Assembly (NCBI GenBank): GCA_016584305.1
Contig: JACEEZ010005987.1
Coordinates: forward strand, 61,149 to 125,148
Reading direction: 5' to 3'
DNA from: Chionoecetes opilio
Lineage: Eukaryota; Arthropoda; Malacostraca; Decapoda; Majidae
Length of the DNA stretch: 64,000 bases
How positions within the stretch are numbered: the stretch's first letter is position 1; every line of letters starts with the position of its first letter. The position numbers were made by a program, and so were the translations under genes. The notes beneath the pieces are model-generated. The model was given only the letters and a program-made list of their open reading frames with translations. It made no database searches and was not told the origin of the DNA. This document shows, in pieces, positions 35,801 through 51,680 of this stretch.

Positions 35801-38787
35801 AAAGTAATAAAGATATTCAGTGGAGGAGATTATGACAAGGTAGGGATTTTGAGGAGTGGCCAGGAAGTAGCAGTAGCAGTAGTAGTAGTAGTAGTACTTG
35901 ATCAGGTGTAACAGTGTTCCCCTGGGGTAGAGCAGTGCTGTGCTGGGGAGTGTCCTCGGTGTGAGCAGCCAGTGCGGCCGGACGCTGGGCTGCCGCACAC
36001 ACAAATGTGGGAGTCGGTGCCACCAGGGGCCCTGCTACCCCTGTTCCGTCACCTACACCCTGGCCTGCAGGTGTGGCAAGACCTCCATCAGTGTCCCCTG
36101 TGGCGTCACAAGACCACACGGCCTCCCAGGTGCTCCCAACCCTGCAGGTGTGTGCTGTGTGAAATGATGAGTGCAGGAAGGAAGTCTAGATGATCACAAA
36201 AATAATGCTGCCACAGACAACACCTGCACCATGTTGTTGTGTTAATCTGATATTGTCTATTGATATTATTAAGGGTCAGACTTGCGTGGACCCATCTCTC
36301 TCATGCCCGGACCTCACGTGTCTCACGTAGAGGCGGCAATAATTCATGTCACCGCATTGATCAAAAACTCTTCTCAAGTCTGCGTCCCACAAGTTACTCT
36401 ACTGTACTTGCATTAATTCCACTTCTCATATTTTGCAACATTAATATTTCTTACTCAAATTCATGTGTGTAGTATGTGTAGAGATGAGGAAGAATGGCTC
36501 TCAGGATGTGGTTTGTTGCAGACAACCCCCAGAATGTCACCACCCTGAACGGAAGAAGCACAAATGCCATCAAGGAGATTGTCCTCGGTGTCGCATGGTG
36601 TGTGGCCTGCAGCTGTCCTGTGACCACCAGTGTCCACACTCCTGCCACCATGCTGTGCCGGTGAAAGTGAGTGTCCAAGCTTATCATGGGGTGTTTTGTT
36701 CAACTTTCTGCAATTTTGTTGTGTACATTGAGGGCAGTACAGTACATCTTTGATATAACCAACCATTTCATAGTGAATTTTGGGTGTGGCCAACTAAGCT
36801 GCTCTCACTCGGCTGCTCAACTTGACTCAGCCAACTGTTAGACGCAGCAGTGGTTGCAGAACTCTAATATATTTGTGAAAACTGTAGACTGGTGTATTAA
36901 AGTCCATCACATTGCAGGTGGTGGACAAGAAGAAGCGTGCCGGTCCCTGGGAACCCGTTGCTGTCCCGCGCATTGAGATCCAGAAGCAGCCGTGTCCTCC
37001 ATGCCAGGTGAGGATGTGTTGTGTCCTGATAGTGTCATGTTGTGCATTGTGTATGTGAGGATTATGAAAGTGTAGAAATGTCTTATCTTGTGGCCAGGTT
37101 CCTACTACTGCTACTATTGATACCTGTTCTTAAGAGGAACTCCCTCAAGGGGATGGCTGCCACAGAAGAGTCCATTTATTCCTGTCCCTACATTCCCTCC
37201 TTGCATGCTCTAACCCTCTCATTCTTTTCTGGCCCCTTTCTCTCACATATTCTAACACTCTGTCCTCCTATATCACTCGGGGTCGTCCTCTAGGTACCCG
37301 TGCCCACAATTTGCTTTGGCCGCCATGAGACTCCAGACTGGCCGTGCAGTGATGTGCGGCCATACTCCTGTGGGAGGAAGTGTGGCCGGGCTCTGGCTTG
37401 TACTAACCACACCTGCCGGCGGGAGTGTCACACGGTGGAGGGCGCCCACGATTCCCTCAAGGCTGGTGCTAATTGTGCTCCTTGTCAGGCGTTCTGCTCC
37501 AAGGTTAGTGAACACTGCATATTTTCTCATAGGACCTAACCATTATATGTCTGTCACTAATGTATCAGTGACTTATAGAAATCATTAGTTTTGATCATGG
37601 GGAATCATCCATGCACCCTTCACCCCTAGGTAAGAGCTGAAGGCTGCACCCATGAGTGTGGGAAGCCGTGTCATCCCAAGGGGTGTGCTCCATGCAAGCT
37701 GCTGGTGAAGATTAAATGCCACTGTACCCTGACCTTCCTCTACCTGCCCTGCCACTCCTTCACCACGGGCACTCCAGACCAGAAGGAGGCCATGCGCAGC
37801 TGCAAGAACCAATGCAACAAACTGGTAAGGCTATTGCCATAATTACCTGTTGCTCCTAAACATCAGGGTGTCAGAGCAATGCCGCTGTTTCAAGATTTAA
37901 ATGTTTTTTCCATAGGTTGGTTTATATGGTGAGCAGCTGGTTATGTGACCCATTTTATGAAGGAAATTACAGTGATTACTTATATGTTTTCATCTCATAT
38001 CTCTTCAACTGATATTATGAAAAATATTTTTCAACGTGCTTTGTGCCTCAGGTATCGTGTGGGCACCGATGCAGCAAGGAGTGTCACAGCGGGCCTTGCA
38101 GCGAGGCACGGGACTGCCACAAGCGCGTGACTGTGCGCTGTGCCTGCAAGAGGCAGCGTAAGGAGTACCCGTGCCCCTCGCTGTCTGGTGGTAAAGTAAA
38201 GCTGGAATGTGATGGTATTTGTGCCATCAAGCTGGAAGAAAAGAGAAAGGTGAGAGCTTATGGTCTTGTATTGGCATAGTTTTTATTATTGATTTTCTAG
38301 TACTGTCTGTGAAGGTGGGCGGAAAGAGAAACTAGTGCTATAATACTTGTTTTTCTAGGAGTGTCTGATTGGCTGTTTCCAGTGTTTTGGAGTGGGTGTT
38401 TTCAATCATCGAGAAGTGAATTTGTCGGTACAGAACAATATATTATATCCTATCTGTAAAGAAAGATGTCATTCCTTACACTTCTATATTCAGGAGTTCA
38501 TCCTATTACCATGAAAGAGAGTTCTTAAAGTTCCCTGTAAACTGTTTCAGACACAGGAAGAGGAAGAGAAAAAGAAACAAGAAGAAGAACAAGCTAAACA
38601 ACGGAAGGAAGTGGAAGAATTTGAAAGGAAATTGGAGGGACGGAAACATCGCCGGCGCAACAGACACAACCTGGAGCCCGAGGTGGAGCCCAGCCTGTGG
38701 CAGAGGCAGAGGGGCCTGCTGCTGGGCACTGCTGTGGTGGCAGTCACAGTGGCTTTCTCTGTGTACTTGGTCACATCACAGGTTTGA
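29357..38787 (+). CDS. NFXL1: NFXL1, NF-X1-type zinc finger protein with C-terminal membrane anchor
   Basis: Fifteen exons: 29357-29580, 30179-30315, 31139-31266, 32158-32303, 33390-33568, 33816-34078, 34186-34416, 34689-34820, 35936-36147, 36522-36666, 36918-37007, 37294-37503, 37630-37824, 38052-38249, 38551-38787. The sum is 2727 bp, 908 codons plus stop (human NFXL1 is 911 aa). Order: Gly/Lys-rich N-terminus ([15 protein letters not shown]), acidic patch, RING/PHD-like C-x2-C/H finger over exons 3-5 (CLVCIDG, FHIQC, CPKCR), repeated NF-X1 Cys/His fingers over exons 5-14, a charged coiled-coil segment and a terminal helix ([19 protein letters not shown]). The start is chosen because it matches the family and follows a CCTCAG that may be a 3' splice site. 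Exon 9 has two compensating one-base shifts (35969 and about 36104). Molecular role poorly known; a RING-type ubiquitin ligase activity is inferred from the NFX1 family. Confidence 0.95.
29702..30034. mobile_element. Foldback element C1 with TTAGG core (NFXL1 intron 1)
   Basis: Arms of about 100 bp begin AATTTATAGTTTCACCCAAC and include TTCTGATGCGCCTTATG and CTAACYGTTTCTGTCGCA. The asymmetric core runs GGTAAAGGTTAGGTTAGG then repeated TCATTTTTT ending in TTTTTGCAAAA. Other members are at 54427-54803 and 58363-59064. Confidence 0.9.
30888..31102 (+). mobile_element. MITE-1 copy, 36 bp before NFXL1 exon 3
   Basis: Same body and inverted ends as 1618-1829, ending AAAAAAAATAGACTATA. Confidence 0.85.
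31335..31545. repeat. About 110-bp tandem duplication in an NFXL1 intron
   Basis: Two copies of a unit containing TTCTGTTTAACGTCAGATTT and GATGATACGCTTCCAACTA. The second is interrupted by the MITE at 31548-31755. Confidence 0.85.
31548..31755. mobile_element. Mariner-like MITE, short copy of the 8201 family
   Basis: Ends CAGTAAAACCTCTCATATTG and its complement, TA duplications at 31546-31547 and 31756-31757. Removing the element and one TA gives CCAACTATCTCTAT, as in the undisturbed neighbouring unit. Confidence 0.92.
31795..32157. repeat. Partial duplication of the NFXL1 exon 4 splice-site region
   Basis: 31993-32040 (CTAACAGATATGGAACTGTG ... TTTCAGCAGCTTCCATAT) copies the 3' splice site and first about 40 bp of exon 4 (32150-32200). 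TTCATTGAAAGCATAAGCGT near 31803 likewise copies sequence found at 32119-32140. Pyrimidine-rich filler and a CR1-like fragment (CTTAACACTACCTA) lie between. Confidence 0.85.
32362..32455 (-). mobile_element. MITE-2 fragment
   Basis: Half a copy: CCCCTTCACACCCAGATCTT to AAAATTACGAAAAGTAACTG. Confidence 0.75.
32630..33260. repeat. Diverged about 310-bp tandem duplication
   Basis: Both halves run from CCTTGGAATA through ATGTCTT/TCGTGT, AAATATTTTGGTTA and AAGTGAATA to a TTTTGTGTGTG ... CTCTGTG end. They differ by many small indels, which looks more like consensus noise or old decay than by substitutions. Confidence 0.65.
35733..35885 (+). mobile_element. CR1-like 3' tail plus shared downstream segment
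   Basis: The tail (35733-35797) is followed by the same sequence as after the copy at 16080 (AAAGATATTCAGTGGAGGAG, GACAAGGTAGGGATTTTGAG), then a (AGT)n run. It ends about 50 bp before NFXL1 exon 9. Confidence 0.85.
37150..37293 (-). mobile_element. Retrotransposon fragment containing the 3' splice site of NFXL1 exon 12
   Basis: Aligns along its length with 17567-17712 (shared blocks ACATTCCCTCCTTG, TCTGTCCT, TATCACT, GGGGTCGTCCTCTAG). The AG at 37292-37293, used for exon 12, lies in the GTCCTCTAG block that is part of the retrotransposon frame (GRPP) in the other copy. Confidence 0.75.
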
Positions 38788-40003
38788 GAGACCAGCAGGG
38801 GAAGGGCTGAGTGCTCTTTGTTGTTCACAGTGAGTTGATGCACACCTGGTGGCAAGACAGCTGCTCAAACCTCTAATCAGGAGACATGTAAGTATATGCT
38901 GTGATATTTTTTGATAGAATGCAAAGATGGAGGTTTGCAATTAGTTTAGGTTGATTTAAATTAATTCACTGCATTTCCTGATTGGTTTTTTTTTAAATAG
39001 AAAATAGAACCTCTGTGTGAATGGTTTCCGACTCTCCTCTCCCCTTTTGGTTGCCATTCATAACCTACAGAGTATAGGGAGAGAAATACTTGGAGAATAC
39101 TCTCAACTCCATGTCTTGGCGCTGTCTAGGAGGTTAACTATTCAGGCATTACACTTAAGTATCATAGTGATGGAGAGTGGCAGTATCACTTCTTAGACCT
39201 AAAATGCAGCAAAGATGTGTGAATGTGAGTAAGAGGTGAGTTTATGTGTAAACTTATCATATTATTTATATAGTGAATTTTTTTCTTTCTTTATTTTTGT
39301 CTTTTTAATGGATTTCCACTCCACATATTTAAGAATTTAGGACAATAAGTTTTTAAATGGAAGATTCTCAATAATGTTTTGTCATAATTTAAGTTTGTCT
39401 ATGACTTCATAGTCGTTCACTCCACATCAAAGAGGGAAATGTGTGATGACGCCTGTTACTATGTATGTCTGCAGATGAGGTTTTACATCTTTGCCATGAC
39501 CATCTCAGAATTTTGAAAGGCAGGTATAATGTTATCATGAATCAGCCTTTGTCACTTGATGGCAGCTTGAAAAGTTGTATGATTACTGTATATTTAACTT
39601 GACTGCTAAGCCCCTTGATTTCTGATTTCTTCCTCAGGACCTCATCTCATGTTGTCCTTGGCATTCTACTCACTGCCACTTCTTTTCACTTTTAAATGAA
39701 TAACAACTATCATTAAATATTTCTCACTTAGTGTCAACAATCATTGGTGTCTGATAGTGTGTGTGAATGCTCACTTGTCAAGAAACTCATTCTTGCAATT
39801 GGAACTTTTGAATTTGTATGCATATAAGTATTGGTTGTTTGGATCCCTCCCCAAGCTCAGTAAAGGGAGTATAAAGATGATGATAAGTTTGATGGCGATG
39901 ATGACAGTGTGCACATTATCATAGGGAATAATCAGGTTTCTTTGGTCCGTGCCTTCCATCTCCCCTTGGGTTTATACTTGTTAGTTTTGAGTTAAAAATA
40001 AAT
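38788..40003 (+). other. NFXL1 3' UTR candidate region
   Basis: No further coding sequence. A canonical AATAAA lies at 39998-40003 (ATAAATTATAA context), a plausible polyadenylation signal for NFXL1. Other weaker A-rich sites exist. Confidence 0.4.
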
Positions 40004-40268
40004 TATAATTTTCACACACTCTTAGTGGGCATTGATTATTGGTGAGGTGTCTGTAGTTTTAAGTGAATTGCTGGAGAAGGAAATACTGGTACCATTAATG
40101 CAGGTTATGTTTAGTATTAATTTCGTCTTCTGTTACATTATCTTATGGAGGTGTATCTTGAAAGTATGGAATATAATAATACTTAACTTTGTTTTTGTTT
40201 GTTTATTGAGTCCACTCTTCTATTTACCAATGTAGGGCTGTGGCATTGGCCATTTGAAGTCTTTGATT

Positions 40269-40396
40269 AGTTTCATACACTTTTGTGTATGAAACTGAAG
40301 ACTGGGAATCAATCTGAAATGTGATGAAAATTATACGTACTTCAGAGGAAGTACGTATAATTTTCATCACATTTCAGATTGATTCCCAGTCTTCAG
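40269..40396. repeat. Two adjacent perfect hairpins between convergent genes
   Basis: Hairpin 1 is 40269-40296 (12-bp arms, TTTT loop). Hairpin 2 is 40295-40396 with 49-bp arms and a four-base loop (AGAG at 40344-40347). The arms of hairpin 2 show no mismatch that I can find. Confidence 0.95.
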
Positions 40397-40500
40397 AAAA
40401 TATTTACTTTATATTAACAGCAAGATCCTCTGTACCATGAAGCGCCCCGGCAGTAGATTTATAAGAATCAAGTGAAAAACATTTAATCACAAAACAACTT

Positions 40501-40506
40501 TTTATT
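40501..40506 (-). terminator. Polyadenylation signal of TIMM9
   Basis: TTTATT on + is AATAAA on the reverse strand, about 170 bp beyond the TIMM9 stop codon. It lies about 100 bp from the hairpin region. Confidence 0.6.
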
Positions 40507-40676
40507 AAAAGGTATTCTTTTCACTCATTGGTCAATATGATACACGTAATATATTACAGTCTAGGTGATCGGAAATATTGCTCTGAGCCTGGCAATTCAT
40601 CACCGCCTCCAGTCCAGTAGTTTCATTATAAATGCATCTTGTTCTATAATACATTTAACAACTATGTTTACAAATA

Positions 40677-41868
40677 CTATGAAGCAGGTAACTTCCCTAA
40701 CTTTTGGGCTGCTGCTGCGGCATTCTCATTAGTTAGCAACTGCAGTTCCTGGAATCTTTCTGAGATGCGCTGAGTTACCTGTGGAAGAAAGGACAACTTG
40801 TAGTGTGATATTTGAACTTCTATTGCATATAAAAAAAAAAGTAGCCAAAAAGAGAAGATAAGGATGTATAAAAGTAGTTTTCTAAATAAAGCAAAAGAAC
40901 AGCGGAGTTAACTACTACCGTAGATAGCCCTTTAGCCGCTAAGTATTACGAATTATAGCATCACTACTGATTTGAATGTGCCACAGAAGATGATACACAG
41001 TTTATATCATGACTGTACAATCTACCATGTTTCAGCATTATTTTATGCTTTGCATCTGCAAGTATATATGGTTTCATATTTCACTACTCGGTTTTTTTTT
41101 GCGCGACGACGACGGCGGGAGGACACTCAGAACATAAACACTAATTGGCGACCTTATTGTTGGTTGCCACTCGTAGATTTATTTGTAATTTGTTCATTTA
41201 TAGCCATAATATGATACAGATGAAACACAAAATGACAGACTCTCCAGATAGCCCCTTCTAACTTTCCTGAAATCATGGATGTAGAAATGTAAGTATTAAC
41301 GCCACCAGACGTCTGTACATCAAAGAAAAAAATGTTGTCCTGGCGACTTTAGTGTTATCTACGGTAGAGGAAATTATGATTGCAAGCAGTGCACAAATTT
41401 ATAAAGAAAAGTAAGATCATTTACTATTAAAAGAAAATACGTTATAAGCTTAATCTTATTTAGTCACACACACACACATCAATGTTAGAATTATTTGTCT
41501 GAAATTATTGTCATACCATTCAAAGCTGTATTGGATAAACCTCCACAATCTAAAAATTACTCTATTATGGATGCCTATGTATTATTCCCACATGAAAATT
41601 ATCCAAAGGTTATCCAAATTATCCTGGTAATAACACCACAAAAGCAGCGCCAAAGGGTCTGTGTCCCGACCTTAGTGTACTTCTCGACGCAATTCTGTGC
41701 ACAGTTCTCCTCGTTGGTCCTGATGTTGCGTGAAGTGAAGTCCCAGACGCAGGCATTGAAGCAGCCCTCACTCAGCTTGTTGTACTGCACCAGGAAGTCT
41801 CGGAACTGCTTCACCTGCACCTCCGCCTGGATCTGCTCACTCATCCCCGCCGCGTCAAAGGTCGCCAT
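40677..41868 (-). CDS. TIMM9: TIMM9, mitochondrial intermembrane-space chaperone (small Tim)
   Basis: Two coding exons on the reverse strand: 41868-41671 (66 codons) and 40778-40677 (33 codons plus stop), 99 residues. Tim9 and Tim10 form a hexamer that carries hydrophobic precursors across the intermembrane space to TIM22. The twin CX3C motifs are present: CFNAC (36-40) and CAQNC (56-60). Before them is VKQFRDFLVQYNKLSEGCF and after them TQRISERFQELQ, both characteristic of Tim9 rather than Tim8/10/13. The N-terminus (MATFDAAGMSEQIQAEVQ) is about ten residues longer than usual; Met9 is an alternative start. A TTCCTTGCAG just upstream suggests a 5' non-coding exon. Donor is GTCGGG, acceptor TTCCACAG. 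Confidence 0.95.
40914..41367. mobile_element. TIR element in the TIMM9 intron
   Basis: Left end CTACCGTAGATAGCCCTTTA and right end TTTAGTGTTATCTACGGTAG are inverted copies with a few mismatches. The same terminus (GGCGACTAAAGTGTTATCTA then CGGTAG) occurs alone at 53510-53535. Non-coding. Confidence 0.75.
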
Positions 41869-42683
41869 GGTGCTGTTGTCTGCAAGGAATGAGAGACACT
41901 GATAGATGGGAGGCTGGAAGGAGATAAATATGGACACAAAGAGAGAGAGGAACCAAAGACCCGTAACCTAAAATGCCGCAAGTAAAGGTATGGCGGTCGT
42001 ATTGTTTTAGGTCAGTAATAAATGTCGGATTCAGATAAGCGGAAAAAAAATCGAACTTTCTGAAAATCTTGCAACAGTCATTAAGTACATTTTTATCAAT
42101 AGTTGTTATGGTTAAGTCATCTCTCACTTGTGATGTTGTTGAAGGGCAGTAATGTCGGGATGGAGGATATTTGTCCTGGCGTACACCTATGAATCAATGA
42201 CAGTCGCGAGAGGTGGTTAAGTCTTCCTCACGCAGGCACAGGGGAGGCGGGTGACGGTGTGTGACGGGCGGACGGCAGCGGTAGTCAGCAGTGGGCAGGA
42301 TAAATGTAGTTTGTAGCAGGCGATGAGTTGTCTAGGGGAGTGGAAGCGTGGACACCGGGGTAACAAGTGTCGATAGGAAGTGTTCAATCGCCTCCGGGAC
42401 GTTTGTGCAGCAAGGGGCGAGGGCAGAGCGGGTCGGGCCTCACTTGTGTGCCTCAATGTTTATTGTGCAGCCGACTCAGTCTTGGTCTTGGCGAGGGAAC
42501 TTCTGCTGTTTGTATCAGCACATTATTGGATTTATTTGGGTATTTAGGATATAGCCATCACACCGAGAAAGAAGAGTCACATTTCTTAGTTGTTGTTCTT
42601 TGCTTCTTCTTGATTCATATAAAGGAACTGTTTAACTGTGAAAAGTTCATTATTTATTGAATTTCCCGTGTGGTGTATTCGGT

Positions 42684-42720
<37 letters not shown>

Positions 42721-43480
42721 GCAATAAATTATCTAACGTTTTAGTCCCTTATAATAGATAAATAGCAAGGAAGAGAGAAGTATGGGAAGGGAAAGTGAGG
42801 AAAAGTGGGAGAGTAGCCATTATAATACGGAAAACTATTTTTTTTAGTAATACAGCACACTTTATATCTACCACTTATGATAGTCAATAGTTTTGCATTC
42901 AAATGGTATCAACACACGACACAACCACTAAGGCTCATGGAAATGGGAGGGCAGCAGAGCACGTGTCGATGGGGTACGTCACCTTAAACATTGCTGCCTT
43001 ATACCTTTTTTTATAGTCATGACACATCTACAGTATCTGAGACTAATTAATGAAAATTGCAATAATATAGAAAAATTAACTTTGTACCTATTGTATATAT
43101 GATGAATTCCTTTAGGCTCTTAAAGGAATGTAGATTAGGTTATATTCAGTAATTAGAAGGCTATATTACTAACACATCAGAATTAATTCACAGATGAACG
43201 AAAACAATATACATGTAGGAAAAAAGAGTTTGTCCTATTGTATAATATGATGAACTTACCTTTAGACTTCTTTTATAAGGAAATGTAGATTAGTTTTATG
43301 ATAGTCAGTAGATTAGAAGGCTATATGTACAATAACAACATCAGATTTAATTCACAGATGACGATTAAACATTATGGGACCATTGGTGAGGTGCAAGAGG
43401 AGTCAATATAATCAAAGTGTGCAAACAATGTTAGAGTTGTAGCCCCTGTGCGAGAGACACCGAGAGTGACAGTGGTACTA
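41869..43480. other. Divergent upstream region of TIMM9 and SPP
   Basis: No coding exon recognised. 42200-42480 is GC-richer and may hold the TIMM9 promoter and first exon. It also has a (TC)n tract (42689-42718) and a diverged tandem duplication of about 160 bp at 43080-43370 (shared AATGTAGATTAG, AGAAGGCTATAT, ATTCACAGATGA). Confidence 0.5.
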
Positions 43481-49392
<5,912 letters not shown>

Positions 49393-49955
49393 GGGGCCTC
49401 CTGAGCGTCATCAATGGTACCTCCTTCAGGCAGGTTGTGATGGCTGCAGCACAATGATTAGCAGGGATGTCCCCTTTTCTACCCTTACTCAAGTGATGGT
49501 TTATGGAGGTAAATTATAAAACTCTCTTTTCTAATTGGCAGATTGGTAAAATATTTCTTTGGTTGCAGCAGAGAAAGTAAGACCATTCATTTTGTTGTTT
49601 ATGTGAAGTTTCCAAAACGATTCCTTATTAAAGTCTCATTCATATAGTGGTCGGGGAAGCACAGTAGGATCTGAGTTTTTCCTTTACAGTTTAGATACAA
49701 GGGAAAAAAATTAATCACCTCAGAAAAAAACTTAATTAATTATATTTTTGTATTTCAACTTTTTATCCAGTTGAACCTTAATATTTATGATGTTTTGTCT
49801 AAGGTATTTCTTGCCGTGTTAGAATTTTGCTTGGTTACATATCTTTCCTGTAGTTGTTGTAAGATATCTTGAAAAGAAAAATATGGATTAGACTGCTATT
49901 TTTGTAACACTTGTTTTATTACAGATTATTTGAGGTGAAATTCTGTTGTGCTGGA
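49393..49955. other. SPP 3' UTR and flank
   Basis: No gene. An ATTAAA variant signal near 49627 is a possible polyadenylation site. Confidence 0.35.
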
Positions 49956-51080
49956 AAATAGGGATGGGAATGAATAGGTGGGCTTATTGGTATTTCAATG
50001 TTATTCAGAGGAGTAATTTGTAGGTTGGCTGTGATGAGATAGTGTTGTTGCCAGCCTGGATAGAAGGATGAGGTGTGACTGGCTGGCTGACGGGCGGTGT
50101 GAGGGAGGAGTGTGGCTGAGGGTGTGTTAGGAAAGGGTGCGGTTCAAGATGGCTAGCCTGTGGTTTGGGATTAGGTGTGATTCGGGCTGGCTGGCCTGTA
50201 GTGAGGACTGATTATGGCTCAGGCAGGCTGGCCTATGTGAGCAGCAAAGATAAGAGTTATGAAAATTATTGAGAACATTTAGTAGTGTGAGAGTTTGAGA
50301 GAGAGGGATAGAAACTGACTCCTTAGCTTTGCATTCTGCACTAATTACTGAGGCACAAGAGGAACGATGTGTTATTTCACCATCCAATGGAAAAGAATTG
50401 AAAATTGCGATAAGATAACCGTAGCCCATTTCTCAAAAGATAGTGCGGAAGATGTTTGAGGAAGTTTTGCTATTTCTAGGCTTCCTCACACAAATCTGAG
50501 TGAATAAATTAGGTTATAGAAACACTGTTTTATTAGATTCTGTTAGGTATGGGGCATGTAAACAAGCATGGGAGGTTGAGCCTTTTGGTATTGCTTACAG
50601 TTAATCAGAGGAGTAATTTGTTAGGTTGGGCAGTGTAACAAGATGTGGTTTGCAGCCTCCTGATATAGGATGAGGCAGGTGTACACTGGCTGGTGAGGCC
50701 TCGTTCTTGAGAGTTCTGTATTAGTTGGAGGCAGTGTTACCAAGCATGGTAGCCTTGTTTGGATTAGCTTGTATTTAGGCTTGGCAGTGTCCAGATGTGA
50801 GGACTGATTTAGCTGATGAGGCTTGGGCATGTGAGCACAAAGATGGTGAGGCATTTCTTGAGACCATTTAGTATTAGGTTTTGAGGAGTGGTAAACAACC
50901 GGGGACCCTCTGAGCCTTTGTATTTGCATTTAGAGTGTCACACAAGAGGTGATGGTTTTTGACCATTCCATGGAAAGAATTGGAAATTGGATAAAACACC
51001 GTAGGCCCTTTCTCAAAGTAGTCGAAGAGTTGGAGGAAGTTTAAGCCATTGGGCCTCTTCTGCACATCCTTGTAGTTGGT
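49956..51080. repeat. Diverged duplication, two about 550-bp copies
   Basis: Copy 1 (49956-50535) and copy 2 (50560-51080) share, in order, CAGAGGAGTAATTTGT, GGACTGATT, CATTTAGTA, TCCAATGGAAAAGAATTG/TCCATGGAAAGAATTGG and the CCCATTTCTCAAA/CCCTTTCTCAAAG block. Copy 2 has many small deletions and picks up words of the downstream 64-bp repeat (GTGAGGCCTCGTTCTTGAG). Confidence 0.7.
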
Positions 51081-51680
51081 ATACAGTTAACAAAGGCATG
51101 TGAGCCTTTTCTTGAGCCTTCCTTGTATTAGGCTTGGAGGCAGTGTACACACAAGCCATGGTGAGGCCCTCTTCTTGAGCCTTCCTTGTATTAGGCTTGG
51201 AGGCAGTGTACACACAAGCCATGGTGAGGCCCTCTTCTTGAGCCTTGTATTAGGCTTGGAGGCAGTGTACACCAAGCCATGGTGAGGCCCTCTTCTTGAG
51301 CCTTCCTTGTATTTAGGCTTGGAGGCAGTGTACACACAAGCCATGGTGAGGCCCTCTTCTTGAGCCTTCCTTGTATTTAGGCTTGGAGGCAGTGTACACA
51401 CAAGCCATGGTGAGGCCCTCTTCTTGAGCCTTCCTTATATTTAGGCTTGGAGGCAGTGTACACACAAGCCATGGTGAGGCCCTCTTCTTGAGCCTTCTGT
51501 ATTAGGCTTGGAGGCAGTGTACACACAAGCCATGGTGAGGCCCTCTTCTTGAGCCTTGTATTAGGCTTGGAGGCAGTGTAGGCTACACACAAGCCATGGT
51601 GAGGCCCTCTTCTTGAGCCTTCCTTGTATTTAGGCTTGGAGGCAGTGTACACACAAGCCATGTTGAGGCCCTCTTCTTAG
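51081..51680. repeat. 64-bp minisatellite, about 9 copies
   Basis: Unit: GAGGCCCTCTTCTTGAGCCT, TCCTTGTATTTAGGCTTGGA, GGCAGTGTACACACAAGCCA, TGGT. Several units lack the TTCCT or AC dinucleotide, giving slightly shorter periods. Confidence 0.95.

Noticed and set aside
40295..40396. microRNA precursor
   Set aside because: Arms are too long and perfectly paired, with a four-base loop; more like a recent inverted duplication or an artefact.
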